Source of the DNA: Hyphomicrobiales bacterium
GTDB taxonomy: Bacteria > Pseudomonadota > Alphaproteobacteria > Rhizobiales > HXMU1428-3
Length of the DNA stretch: 23,783 nucleotides
Reading direction: 5' to 3'
Assembly (NCBI GenBank): GCA_021775385.1
Contig: JAJFHW010000344.1
Location: 1-23,783, forward strand
Each line of letters starts with the position of its first letter. Within the stretch, counting starts at the first letter, position 1. The notes under the pieces were generated by a model. The model was not told where the DNA came from. It worked only from the letters and a program-made list of their open reading frames with translations, and did no database searches. Positions 1 through 8,382 of the stretch are shown one piece after another. Position numbers and translations under genes: made by a program.

Positions 1-47
1 TCACCAGATGTATCTAGCGTAAAGCCATTTGGAGTTTGAATAGCCAT
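1..47 (-). CDS. hupL: [NiFe] uptake hydrogenase large subunit, N-terminus only
   Basis: Only the first 15 codons are inside the window, reading [15 protein letters not shown] on the minus strand. This matches the conserved N-terminus of HupL/HyaB-type large subunits as I know them. The large subunit carries the NiFe(CN)2CO site that splits H2 and pairs with HupS. The ATG shares one base with the hupS stop codon (TAATG arrangement), so translation of the two subunits is probably coupled, as expected for equimolar subunits. No active-site cysteines can be inspected because the gene runs off the left edge. The identification rests on the short N-terminus plus the position directly after hupS. 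Confidence 0.85.
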   Translation of the reverse strand, partial: MAIQTPNGFTLDTSG

Positions 48-1120
48 TAGTCGTTATCTCCTTTTGTACGCGCTTGTTTTACAGCACTAACGGCCGCGTG
101 AGCGGCAGCGGCGGCACCAACAACCGTGGCAGCACCGACACCAATTTCATCAGCGTTTGCTTCAATACCAAATTGGTGAATATCAGTGAGGCGATCATAG
201 AACCCGCCCTTATCCCAGAACCCATCTTCCGAGCAGCCAATGCAACCATGACCAGCTTGAATTGGGAATGAAAGTCCACCATTCCAGCGAACAGTTGAAC
301 AGGCATTGTAAGTTGTCGGTCCTTTACAACCCATCTTATAAAGGCAGTAGCCTTTTTTCGCGCCTTCATCGTCCCATTTCTCAACAAATTGACCAGCGTC
401 AAAGTGAGGACGGCGATAGCATTTATCGTGAATACGTTGTGAGTAGAACATTTTCGGGCGGCCTTGGCGGTCAAGCTCAGGGAAACGCTCAAAGGTTAGG
501 ATGTATGTTACAACCGCTGTCATAACTTCCGCAATTGGCGGACAACCAGGCACTTTAATAATTGGCTTGTTGCCAATGCCAGGTACTTTATGAACGGGTG
601 TCGCCCGAGTTGGATTTGGACGAGCAGCTTGCACACAACCCCACGAAGCACAAGAGCCCCACGAAATAATTGCTTTAGCATGTTGAGATGCATAAGTAAG
701 TTGATCAGTAAATGGTTTACCACCAATGATACAATACATACCATCTTCGTTTAGCGGCGGGTTACCTTCAACAGCAAGTAAATACTTGCCTTTATATTTT
801 GTTACAATCTCTTCAATAATAGCTTCAGCTTCATGTCCAGCTGCTGCCATGATGGTATCATCATAGTCGAGTGAAATCATGGAAAGCACCACGTCTTTTG
901 CAAGCGGGTGCGCTGAACGAATAAAGCTTTCAGAACAACATGTACATTCAAGTCCATGCAACCAAAGTACCGGAATGCGTTCTTTAGTTTCCATAGCATG
1001 AGCAATTTTTGGTGCGAATGATGGACCAAGCCCGAGCGCGGCAGCAGTGAGGCTGCAATATTTTAAAAAGCTCCGGCGGGTAATCCCTTGACGTCGCATA
1101 ACGTCATAAAAGGTTTCCAT
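47..1120 (-). CDS. hupS: [NiFe] uptake hydrogenase small subunit, Tat-exported, six-Cys proximal cluster type
   Basis: This 357-residue electron-transfer subunit of a membrane-bound H2-uptake hydrogenase carries electrons from the NiFe site to a cytochrome b. A twin-arginine signal (RRSFLK at residues 15-20) and an AHA cleavage site near residue 42 show folded export by Tat. Proximal cluster residues are ECTCCSES (C59, C61, C62) and GSCASWGC (C157, C162), with C193 in PGCPP. The distal and medial cluster residues lie in [17 protein letters not shown] and GHGCIGC. A C-terminal hydrophobic stretch (about residues 325-350) is the likely membrane anchor. In mature numbering the first Cys fall at 17, 19, 20, 115 and 120, the positions of the oxygen-tolerant group 1d enzymes (E. 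coli Hyd-1). The start has a strong ribosome site (GGAGGG, about 9 bases upstream). hupL follows with a one-base overlap. Confidence 0.95.
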   Translation of the reverse strand: METFYDVMRRQGITRRSFLKYCSLTAAALGLGPSFAPKIAHAMETKERIPVLWLHGLECTCCSESFIRSAHPLAKDVVLSMISLDYDDTIMAAAGHEAEAIIEEIVTKYKGKYLLAVEGNPPLNEDGMYCIIGGKPFTDQLTYASQHAKAIISWGSCASWGCVQAARPNPTRATPVHKVPGIGNKPIIKVPGCPPIAEVMTAVVTYILTFERFPELDRQGRPKMFYSQRIHDKCYRRPHFDAGQFVEKWDDEGAKKGYCLYKMGCKGPTTYNACSTVRWNGGLSFPIQAGHGCIGCSEDGFWDKGGFYDRLTDIHQFGIEANADEIGVGAATVVGAAAAAHAAVSAVKQARTKGDND

Positions 1121-1388
1121 GTGCGGTGACCCTCCTTCAAAATTTAGTTCCCTGAAACGACAAATGAAAACACGAAAAGAAATTCACTAAAAATTTTCTA
1201 TGTGCGTTAATTTCGAACCGTTCCCCTAGCATCAGCGGTTATTTATTATTTATTAAGACCGCGACTTAACAACATAAGTAGCAATCCTTATGCCAATAAA
1301 AATACAGTATAAAATTCAATGACTTAATGCGGATGGAGGCTGTTTTGTATTGCAATCTATGTAAGGCGCTATTATCTTATACAAACTG

Positions 1389-1409
1389 AGTGGTAAGTTA
1401 CTTGCCACT
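1389..1409. other. small inverted repeat in the hupS / MBL gene intergenic region
   Basis: The 359-base gap between hupS (minus) and the MBL gene (plus) must hold divergent promoters. I see no convincing -35/-10 pair and no -24/-12 sigma-54 site. The only clear structure is AGTGGTAAG, TTA, CTTGCCACT: a 9-bp stem with one G-T pair and a 3-base loop. No T-run follows on either strand, so it does not look like a terminator. It could be an operator or a 5'-UTR hairpin of the MBL gene. Its role is unknown. Confidence 0.3.
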
Positions 1410-1479
1410 TGCTCTCACGCTCTAGTTTGATATTGAAAAAAGAAAAAAATCTAAAAAGAAATGAGTGGTCATAGTAATC

Positions 1480-2406
1480 ATGAGCAACACCCAACCCAAA
1501 ATCCCTTTTCACTTGGAAATGGAATTCACATATGGTGAACCCCGTGAAATTTGGGCCGGTGTGAGGCGCATAGTCGCTAACAATCAAGGGCCGTTAACAC
1601 ATAATGGCACCAACACTTACATTGTTGGAAAAGGGGAGGTTGCACTAATTGATCCCGGGCCAAATGACAGCGCTCACGTGGCCGCCATTCTAGACGCATT
1701 AAAAGAAGAGAAACTCACGCACATTCTCCTCACCCATACCCATAAAGATCACTCAGGCGCACTAAGTGAATTAAAAGAAAAAACCGGTGCCGCAGTTTAT
1801 GCTCATGCACCAGTGCTTGATAACCGCGGTGCAAGGCGTAAAGCAGATGCGCCCCTAGACAATGGCTTTGTTGATTTAGAGTTCCGCCCAGATCATATTG
1901 TGCAAGACGGAGAAGTTATTGAAGGGGGCAACTGGGCTTTAAAAGCTATTCATACCCCAGGTCACGCGCCAGACCATCTTTGTTTTGAAGATCAAAGAGA
2001 ACCAATTTTATTCAGTGGCGATCATATTATGGCGTGGAACACGAGTGTCGTTATTCCGCCAGAAGGAAAAATGTCGGATTATTTGGCTTCATTGAAAAAG
2101 CTTTTAAAGAATGATTACGAGCGTTTCTTGCCGGGGCATGGCGGGCAAGCACGCGCACCAGAGCGTTTGATCAAAGCTTTTTTAATGCATAGGAAATGGC
2201 GAGAAACTGCTATACATAGCCATATTAAAGACGGGAAAAACACGATCGATCAGTTAGTGCCGCTTCTTTATCCAAACGTAAAATCAGAAGTTCTACCCGC
2301 TGCCGCCCTTTCTGTTCTGGCACATGCAGAGCATCTATGTGAGCAAGGTTTGGTAAGCTCAAATTCCATACCAGCCCTGAATTCTTCTTTCGAGCCTATT
2401 AATTGA
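1480..2406 (+). CDS. MBL-fold metallo-hydrolase, LACTB2-like
   Basis: A metallo-beta-lactamase-fold hydrolase of about 308 residues, probably cytosolic since no signal peptide is seen. The metal site is intact: THTHKDHSG supplies the H-x-H-x-D-H motif, HTPGHA the next His, LFSGDH the bridging Asp and PGHG the last His. The early block NGTNTYIVG...IDPGP is typical of the branch that contains human LACTB2, and the C-terminal about 80 residues fit the small winged-helix domain found there. Members of this branch include RNases and thioesterase-like enzymes, so the substrate cannot be named. I prefer ATG 1480 (MSNTQP). An in-frame GTG at 1465 would add five residues (MVIVI). Neither start has a good ribosome site. 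The gene stands alone and is convergent with the DUF1499 gene. Confidence 0.85.
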   Translation: MSNTQPKIPFHLEMEFTYGEPREIWAGVRRIVANNQGPLTHNGTNTYIVGKGEVALIDPGPNDSAHVAAILDALKEEKLTHILLTHTHKDHSGALSELKEKTGAAVYAHAPVLDNRGARRKADAPLDNGFVDLEFRPDHIVQDGEVIEGGNWALKAIHTPGHAPDHLCFEDQREPILFSGDHIMAWNTSVVIPPEGKMSDYLASLKKLLKNDYERFLPGHGGQARAPERLIKAFLMHRKWRETAIHSHIKDGKNTIDQLVPLLYPNVKSEVLPAAALSVLAHAEHLCEQGLVSSNSIPALNSSFEPIN

Positions 2407-2467
2407 TAGTTATAAAAATCCTATAATTTAATAGTTTTAAAAAGAATGTAAATTCGGGTACGGCTTA

Positions 2468-3277
2468 CTAATTACGTGACTTTTTACGAGTGGGTAAAAA
2501 CAAAGGCTCACCATCCTCAACGCGTTTGGCTTTATCACTTTGATTAATATAGTCATCAAGAAAATCTTGAATTCGTTTTTGATTACGCCCCAAATCGTAT
2601 GAGCCATACCGCGCCGCTGAACGCATATCCAAAATACTTTGACCACCCTTGGTGCGAATACGGATCACAATATCATCCGGAGCGGCTAAAATGATAGAGC
2701 GGTCAACAGCTTCAATAATCGCATCCGTCGAATTTTTGCCAGCTGGTTTCAAGGAAATCACTTCCCATTTCCGCTTTAGAACCAATTGCCGCGCCAGGTC
2801 AAACGCATCCTGCCCAGGGGATAAAATTCGCAGCGTCACCACATCCGCATCAAATTGTTCTCGTTCGATAAAATTCACTGGGTTGCTACCAAATTCACGA
2901 AATTGAGTTAGCGCTTTAAATTCAGGTGGTGAAATAAGGCTAGTAGAAACATCATAAATTTGCGGTGTAACAAAATAAACAGGCAGTAACGATAAAGGCC
3001 AGATAAGCACCAATAGGCTAATTAGAACACCAGCAACTGATTTTCCAAAGCCAGATAATAATTTATTCCAAATCTGAAAAACAGCAGTGACAGAGAGAAT
3101 AAAAGCAAAAAATCCACCTATAAAACCAATTTGCAATAGGTTTAGTGAAACAGCGGTAGATTGGCCAGCATAGCGATGTAAAAGCACAGTAAAAACAATT
3201 ATATGAGCACTAAATATGCTGAGCTTAAAGCCCCATTCAGCCAAGCGGGATTTTCTAAATGTCTGCCTATGTTTCAT
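2468..3277 (-). CDS. DUF1499 family membrane protein
   Basis: A 269-residue protein with three predicted membrane segments at about residues 18-37, 46-70 and 83-103, followed by a soluble DUF1499 domain. The domain is recognised by DVSTSLISPPEF (start), a central IIEAVDRSIILAAPDDIVIR block, and the end block DMRSAARYGSYDLGRNQKRI. The last resembles the conserved 'D-RS-SR-G-SDLG-N--RI' signature of the family. The family's biochemical role is not known to me, and domain-only versions are widespread in proteobacteria and plants. It lies 157 bases downstream of pdxH on the same strand and could be co-transcribed. It ends in a lysine/arginine-rich tail (PTRKKSRN). Confidence 0.8.
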   Translation of the reverse strand: MKHRQTFRKSRLAEWGFKLSIFSAHIIVFTVLLHRYAGQSTAVSLNLLQIGFIGGFFAFILSVTAVFQIWNKLLSGFGKSVAGVLISLLVLIWPLSLLPVYFVTPQIYDVSTSLISPPEFKALTQFREFGSNPVNFIEREQFDADVVTLRILSPGQDAFDLARQLVLKRKWEVISLKPAGKNSTDAIIEAVDRSIILAAPDDIVIRIRTKGGQSILDMRSAARYGSYDLGRNQKRIQDFLDDYINQSDKAKRVEDGEPLFLPTRKKSRN

Positions 3278-3434
3278 AACTCTGTGCCAAATTTCATTAC
3301 GCGATTAATTGAAAACTCCGAACAACCTAAAAGGGGTTTTATGGAGCTATAAAAACACATTTAACTCAAGCCCAAAAGTATGAAAAATGAGCCAACTTAA
3401 ACATATGTAAAATATATGAGTGTTAGACAACAGA

Positions 3435-4076
3435 TTAAGGGTAAAGTTGTGACTTTTCAAAAGGCAAATCAACTCTTTCCCGTTTAAATTGCAAGCGATC
3501 ATGCAATCGAAACGGGCGATCATGCCAAAATTCAATCTCTAGTGGGGCTAAACGAAAGCCGGACCAATGTTCTGGGCGCGGAATTGTACCAATCGCATGT
3601 TTAGCGGTATATTTAGCAACGGCCTTTTCCAGGGCAAAGCGCCCCTCTAATGGTCGCGATTGCTGTGAAGCCCATGCCCCAATTTGGCTTCCCTTGGCAC
3701 GGCTATGATAATATTCATCAGCTTCGTCAGATGAAACAGGAGATAACTCCCCTCTCACCCGAATTTGCCGCCGCAAGCTTTTCCAATGAAAACATAGGGC
3801 TGCTTTAGGAGAAGTTGTAATCTCATTGCCTTTTGCACTCTCAAGGTTTGTGTAAAAAACAAAGCCGTCTTTGTCATACCCCTTGAGCAAAACCATCCGA
3901 ACATTGGGAAGCCCACTTTCATCTACAGTAGCAAGTGCCATTGCGTTTGGGTCATTCAATTCTTTACCTTCAGCATCTTTGAGCCATCTGGCAAATAAAT
4001 CATAAGGCTCATTTTCTTTCAAAAAATCAGCCTCTTCATCTGCTTGGGCCGCTGCATCATATGTATCTTTGGTCAT
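3435..4076 (-). CDS. pdxH: pyridoxamine 5'-phosphate oxidase
   Basis: This 213-residue FMN enzyme oxidises pyridoxamine or pyridoxine 5'-phosphate to pyridoxal 5'-phosphate, the last step of vitamin B6 cofactor synthesis and salvage. The full family layout is visible: the N-terminal [20 protein letters not shown] block, [13 protein letters not shown] (FMN contact), [15 protein letters not shown], the [15 protein letters not shown] block, and the C-terminal dimerisation block [15 protein letters not shown]...RLHDR ending in QLYP. Length is normal. The start at 4076 has no clear ribosome site; the N-terminal residues [18 protein letters not shown] fit the variable acidic leader of the family. 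Two copies of the hairpin repeat lie between this gene and yejF. It is a housekeeping gene of unlinked function to its neighbours. Confidence 0.95.
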   Translation of the reverse strand: MTKDTYDAAAQADEEADFLKENEPYDLFARWLKDAEGKELNDPNAMALATVDESGLPNVRMVLLKGYDKDGFVFYTNLESAKGNEITTSPKAALCFHWKSLRRQIRVRGELSPVSSDEADEYYHSRAKGSQIGAWASQQSRPLEGRFALEKAVAKYTAKHAIGTIPRPEHWSGFRLAPLEIEFWHDRPFRLHDRLQFKRERVDLPFEKSQLYP

Positions 4077-4162
4077 AGCTTTAATCGCTTATCAATTTTC
4101 ATGAAACGGAAGATTTCACTTAACAATGTTTTCGCTTTGATAATGCCCTGGTTGCTTTGTGT

Positions 4163-4235
4163 CGGTTGCAAGTGGGCAACTGAAGGAGCACTTATACGTT
4201 CCGGTTGCTGGTGGGCAACTGAAGGAACACTAAAA
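4163..4235 (+). repeat. core hairpin repeat, two tandem copies (A, B)
   Basis: Two copies of the window-wide short repeat lie at 4163-4194 and 4202-4235. Each has the shape GGTTGC, a loop of 6-7 bases ending in GG, GCAAC, TGAAGGA, then CACTTA or CACTAAAA. The pair has a period of about 39 bp. They sit in the gap between the pdxH start and the yejF stop, and the A-run ending copy B doubles as the U-tract of the yejF terminator on the other strand. The same core recurs in the plus orientation at 13065, 13155, 13454, 18643, 18681, 18719, 19497, 19687, 20775, 20816, 20855 and 20894. Confidence 0.85.
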
Positions 4236-4251
4236 AAGAGGCTAGCCCTCT
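4232..4251 (-). terminator. rho-independent terminator of the yej operon
   Basis: Read on the minus strand, the stem AGAGG pairs with CCTCT around the loop GCTAG, followed by six T. It begins directly after the yejF TAG. The stem is only 5 bp, but the U-run is good. The U-run is the complement of the A-run that ends repeat copy B. Confidence 0.6.
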
Positions 4252-5901
4252 CTAGTCATCCAAGCTAGCTTGGTGTTCAACTGAGACATCAAATGCTGAA
4301 GCAAGGAGTGCTTTTGTATAATCCTCTTGTGGGTCTTCAAAAATCTGCTGGCCTGAGCCTTCTTCAACAATTTGTCCGTTTTTCATAACCAGTACATGAT
4401 TAGAAAGAGCGCGAACAACTTTTAAATCATGGCTAATGAACAAAAAGGCAAGTTTACGCTTTGCTTGTAACTCACGAAGCAAATCAACAATTTGTGCCTG
4501 AACAGACATATCAAGCGCACTCGTTGGTTCGTCGAGCATCACGAATTTAGGCTCTAATACCATTGCCCGTGCAATGGCAATCCGCTGGCGCTGCCCGCCA
4601 GAAAATTCATGCGGGTAACGATCAAGCATGTCTTCTGACAAGCCCACTTCAACCATAGCACCGGCAACTTTAGCTCGGCGTTCATCAACGGTAAGTTCAG
4701 GGTTTTGAATTTCTAATCCTTCACCGATAATATCAACAATTGAAAGCCGAGGGCTTAAAGAGCCGTAAGGGTCTTGAAATACAATTTGCAAATCACGCCT
4801 GTATGGGCGTAATTCTTTTGAAGATAGTCCCGAAAGTGTTTGCCCCATATATACAACCGGCCCATCAGACGAGATCAGGCGCATAAGGGCTAAACCAAGC
4901 GTGGTTTTGCCTGATCCGCTTTCACCAACCACACCCACAGTTTGCCCCTCTCGCACTTGTAGAGAAACTCCGTTCACAGCTTTAACGTGATCAATGGTTT
5001 TGCGTAAAACACCAGCTTTTATAGGAAACCAGACCTTGAGGTCAGTGGTTTCCATAATAACAGGTGCTGTCAAATCTTCGACAGGCGGTTCACCAGAAGG
5101 CTCAGCAGAGAGTAAATGTTTCGTGTACTCATGTTGAGGGTTTTTAAAAATATCTTCGCAATTGCCGTGCTCAACAATCTCACCTTGGTTCATAACAGAA
5201 ATTCGATCTGCCATTTTACGAACGATCCCAAGGTCGTGAGTGATAAGCAACAAGGCCATGTTGAATTCTTGCCTAAGGTCTTGCAAAAGATCAAGAATTT
5301 GTGCTTGGATGGTCACGTCAAGTGCTGTAGTTGGCTCATCCGCTATCAGCAAATCAGGTTCGCAAGCAAGGGCCATGGCAATCATAACCCGTTGGCGTTG
5401 TCCACCAGAAAGCTCATGCGGGTAAGCCTTTAATCTCCCTTCAGCATTTTGTATGCCGACCTTTTTCAATAGTTCAATGACACGATTGCGAAGAGATGTG
5501 CCTTCCATATTTCTATGGATCTTTAGAACTTCACCAACTTGTTTTTCAATCGAGTGCAGAGGGTTTAAAGACGTCATTGGCTCTTGAAAGATAATCGAAA
5601 TCTGATCACCCCGAAGTGCTCTGACATCAGCTTCGTCCATTTCCAGAATATCTTTGCCATCATAGCAAATTTCTCCGGTTGGGTGAGAAGCTGAACCTGG
5701 AAGGAGCCGCATGATGGAGAGAGCGGATACAGATTTTCCCGAACCAGATTCGCCAACAAGAGCCACGGTTTCACCGCGCTTAATATCAAAATTCACACCA
5801 TGAACAACAGTCGTATTTTGATCACCAGAGCGAAACGCAACTGAAAGGTTCTTAACTTCAATCAGACTTGAAGAGACATCTGAGTTATTATCTTTATTCA
5901 T
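4252..5901 (-). CDS. yejF: peptide ABC transporter, fused double ATPase subunit YejF
   Basis: This 549-residue cytoplasmic protein is two ABC ATPases in one chain and powers YejBE-type peptide import. Domain 1 has Walker A GESGSGKS (about residues 50-57), signature LSGGQRQR, Walker [13 protein letters not shown] and switch His in ITHDLG. Domain 2 has GESGSGKTT (about 340), [27 protein letters not shown] and FISHDLK. All catalytic motifs are intact in both halves. I chose ATG 5901 (MNKDNNSD), which has AAGGAG seven bases upstream. The frame stays open 21 codons further up, but that stretch overlaps the end of yejE and has no ribosome site. It is the last gene of the operon, 13 bases after yejE. 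Family knowledge: E. coli Yej imports microcin C, and related alphaproteobacterial systems take up peptides including murein peptides and defensin-like peptides. Confidence 0.93.
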   Translation of the reverse strand: MNKDNNSDVSSSLIEVKNLSVAFRSGDQNTTVVHGVNFDIKRGETVALVGESGSGKSVSALSIMRLLPGSASHPTGEICYDGKDILEMDEADVRALRGDQISIIFQEPMTSLNPLHSIEKQVGEVLKIHRNMEGTSLRNRVIELLKKVGIQNAEGRLKAYPHELSGGQRQRVMIAMALACEPDLLIADEPTTALDVTIQAQILDLLQDLRQEFNMALLLITHDLGIVRKMADRISVMNQGEIVEHGNCEDIFKNPQHEYTKHLLSAEPSGEPPVEDLTAPVIMETTDLKVWFPIKAGVLRKTIDHVKAVNGVSLQVREGQTVGVVGESGSGKTTLGLALMRLISSDGPVVYMGQTLSGLSSKELRPYRRDLQIVFQDPYGSLSPRLSIVDIIGEGLEIQNPELTVDERRAKVAGAMVEVGLSEDMLDRYPHEFSGGQRQRIAIARAMVLEPKFVMLDEPTSALDMSVQAQIVDLLRELQAKRKLAFLFISHDLKVVRALSNHVLVMKNGQIVEEGSGQQIFEDPQEDYTKALLASAFDVSVEHQASLDD

Positions 5902-5914
5902 AATGCTCTCCTTC

Positions 5915-7159
5915 TTAATTAAATGTCTTGCGAGGATCGAATGCATCTCGCACTGCCTCACCAATGAAAATTAACAAACTCAGCATCAGGGCAATTACAA
6001 AAAAGGCTGTAATGGTAAGCCATGGTGCTTCTATGTTTTCCTTACCCTGCTTGAGAAGCTCACCAAGAGACGGGTCCCCTGGAGGCAGCCCAAGACCAAG
6101 GAAATCAAGTGAGGTCAAGGTCGTCAATGCACCAGAAAGAATAAATGGCATCATTGTAATTGTTGCAACCATGGCATTTGGTAAGAGGTGACGATACATG
6201 ATTTTTAAGTCACTTAACCCAAGTGAGCGAGCCGCTTTTACATATTCAAGATTGCGCGCGCGCAAAAATTCAGCCCGAACCACACCGACCAATGCCACCC
6301 AACTAAAGATGAGCATGATACCAAGCAGTGTCCAAAATCCGGGGATTAATATAGCCGCGACAATCAGCAAAACAAACAGTTGAGGAATAGAAGACCAGAG
6401 TTCAATAAAACGCTGGAAAATCAAATCAACCCAGCCGCCAAAATAGCCTTGTATTGCGCCGGCAGACACACCAATGATCGAAGAAATGATTGTAAGAATC
6501 AAACCAAATAGCACCGAAATCCGAAAACCATAAAAAACACGTGCCAAAACATCTCGGCCATTATCATCGGTACCAAGCCAATGGAAATTGCCCATCGTAC
6601 AGTGAGGGCTGTTAATACCTCCCTCATAAACCTTGCATAAGTTTTCTCTCTCAAATGTCCACCAGGGAGCTGAAGGAGCTGCCGTTGGAATGTAATCATT
6701 CACGGTCGAATAAGAGTATCGAACAAGAGGCCAAAGCGTCCAGCCAGGGCTTTGTCCCTCAGTAGCTTTCAGCGTTGGGTCATCATAACAGTCTTCATTG
6801 CCGCCAGTTCGAATAAGACAAGCCACGTCATGCCGGCGATAAATAGCCTCAGTTTCAAACTCACCACCAAAAACAGTCTCGGGATAGAATTTAACAACCG
6901 GGAAATAATAAGAACCTTTGTACTGAACCATCAGTGGTTTATCATTTGCGATAAATTCAGAAAAAAGGGTCAAGAAAAACAAAAAAGTAAAAATAATCAG
7001 ACACCAAAAGCCGCGTTTATTCGCCTTGAAATTTAGAAGTCGCCGCGCGTTAATGGGCGTCAGGTCCGTGCGGGTCCAAAAAAAGATGACCCGAAATAAA
7101 AACCTAAAAGGTGAATAAACTATATTTGCAATCCGAGAGGCAATTTGTTTCATATCCAT
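5915..7159 (-). CDS. yejE: peptide ABC transporter permease YejE
   Basis: This inner-membrane permease of about 414 residues is the second half of the transport channel with YejB. One membrane span lies near residues 48-68, then a long periplasmic segment (about 70-190) typical of YejE with paired Cys (ACLIRTGGNEDC; ENLCKVYEGG...HC), then about five spans. The coupling (EAA-type) loop is visible as EFLRARNLEYVKAARSLGLSD followed by HLLPNA. The C-terminus GEAVRDAFDPRKTFN is the usual end of this family. The start is taken as ATG 7159 (MDMKQIAS), with GGGAGG about 10 bases upstream; a TTG three bases earlier and an ATG at 7153 are alternatives. It starts five bases after the yejB stop, so the two are surely one transcript. 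Confidence 0.93.
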   Translation of the reverse strand: MDMKQIASRIANIVYSPFRFLFRVIFFWTRTDLTPINARRLLNFKANKRGFWCLIIFTFLFFLTLFSEFIANDKPLMVQYKGSYYFPVVKFYPETVFGGEFETEAIYRRHDVACLIRTGGNEDCYDDPTLKATEGQSPGWTLWPLVRYSYSTVNDYIPTAAPSAPWWTFERENLCKVYEGGINSPHCTMGNFHWLGTDDNGRDVLARVFYGFRISVLFGLILTIISSIIGVSAGAIQGYFGGWVDLIFQRFIELWSSIPQLFVLLIVAAILIPGFWTLLGIMLIFSWVALVGVVRAEFLRARNLEYVKAARSLGLSDLKIMYRHLLPNAMVATITMMPFILSGALTTLTSLDFLGLGLPPGDPSLGELLKQGKENIEAPWLTITAFFVIALMLSLLIFIGEAVRDAFDPRKTFN

Positions 7160-7164
7160 CAAAA

Positions 7165-8280
7165 TTATACCTCCCGACTTTCAAAGTCGATCCTTGGATC
7201 AACAAGTGAATAAATCAGATCGGAGATCAGATTCACAAACAGCCCCAGGAGAGAAAAGATATAAAGGTTAGCAAAAATAATAGGATAATCCCGTTGGAAA
7301 ATAGCCCGGAAAGAGAGTTGCCCGAGGCCATCAAGTGAAAAGATAGTTTCGATTAGAATAGAGCCAGTGAACAAAACACTTAAAATAGCAGCAGGAAACC
7401 CTGCAATAATAATCAACATAGCATTCCGAAACACATGCCCATAAAGTACAGTGCGCTCAGGCAATCCTTTGGCGCGTGCAGTCATGACATACTGCTTCTT
7501 AATTTCGTCGAGAAAAGAATTTTTGGTCAGAAATGTTGTTGTGGCAAATGCTGAAACAGACATAGCAATAAGAGGCAAAGCCAAATGCCAGAAATAATCG
7601 CCAATTTTTTCATACCAGGTAAGCTCTTCAAAATTATCTGATGTTAGCCCTCGAAGCGGGAAGATATTTAAAAAGTTATCACTGGCAAAAAGCACGATTA
7701 ACAATACAGCAAGCAAAAATCCGGGGATCGCATATCCAACCACAATCACACCACTTGTCCATAAATCAAAACGAGAGCCATCGCTCACAGCTTTTCGAAT
7801 ACCAAGCGGAATTGAGATGCCATATGAAAGCAACGTAATCCAGAGGCCAAGTGAAATAGAAACAGGCATTTTCTCAATGATCAAATCAACCACAGGCTTA
7901 TCTTGAAAATAGCTATTGCCAAAATCAAAGCGGGCATAATTCCAAAGCATCAACAAGAATCGTTCAAGCGGCGGCTTATCAAAACCAAATTGCTTTTCAA
8001 TCTCTTTAATGAATTCTGGGTCAAGACCTTGAGCGCCACGATATTTAGAGCTTGCCTGTGAGGCATCACTAGCTTGAGACGCAGGGTTCCCGCCACTAAA
8101 ATCACCACTATTGCCACCCCCCACTCTGGTAGAGGCATCAACATCAGTTCCAGAAAGTTGCGCAATCACCTGTTCAACAGGCCCTCCAGGAGCAAATTGG
8201 ATAATCACAAATGTAATGGCCATAATTCCAAGCAGTGTTGGAAAAATGAGCAAAAGCCGTCTGATAATATAGGCGGTCAT
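7165..8280 (-). CDS. yejB: peptide ABC transporter permease YejB
   Basis: This 371-residue inner-membrane permease partners YejE. The N-terminal MTAYIIRRLLLIFPTLLGIM is the standard first span of the DppB/OppB/YejB type. After PGGP (residues 31-34) there is a low-complexity Gly/Ser/Ala insert at about residues 50-78, a feature I associate with YejB as opposed to DppB. The coupling loop is KKQYVMTARAKGLPE followed by HVFRNAM. The protein ends SLVDPRIDFESREV, again typical. ATG 8280 has only a distant GGGAG upstream. A 102-base AT-rich gap separates it from the preceding binding protein gene, the largest gap in the operon. This would allow a separate promoter or mRNA processing site, though none is clear. 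Confidence 0.93.
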   Translation of the reverse strand: MTAYIIRRLLLIFPTLLGIMAITFVIIQFAPGGPVEQVIAQLSGTDVDASTRVGGGNSGDFSGGNPASQASDASQASSKYRGAQGLDPEFIKEIEKQFGFDKPPLERFLLMLWNYARFDFGNSYFQDKPVVDLIIEKMPVSISLGLWITLLSYGISIPLGIRKAVSDGSRFDLWTSGVIVVGYAIPGFLLAVLLIVLFASDNFLNIFPLRGLTSDNFEELTWYEKIGDYFWHLALPLIAMSVSAFATTTFLTKNSFLDEIKKQYVMTARAKGLPERTVLYGHVFRNAMLIIIAGFPAAILSVLFTGSILIETIFSLDGLGQLSFRAIFQRDYPIIFANLYIFSLLGLFVNLISDLIYSLVDPRIDFESREV

Positions 8281-8382
8281 ATGTCTATGTAGGCTCCCGT
8301 ACGTGTGATTTTAAATCTATTGTTATTATTTAAATTTCCGTCTTATCGAAAAAAAATAGAGAATATTATTTAGTTCGTAAAA

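Noticed and set aside
1121..1479. Sigma-54 or FNR-type promoter for hupSL
   Set aside because: I searched for TGGCAC-N5-TTGCA and TTGAT-N4-ATCAA on the hup strand and found no acceptable match.
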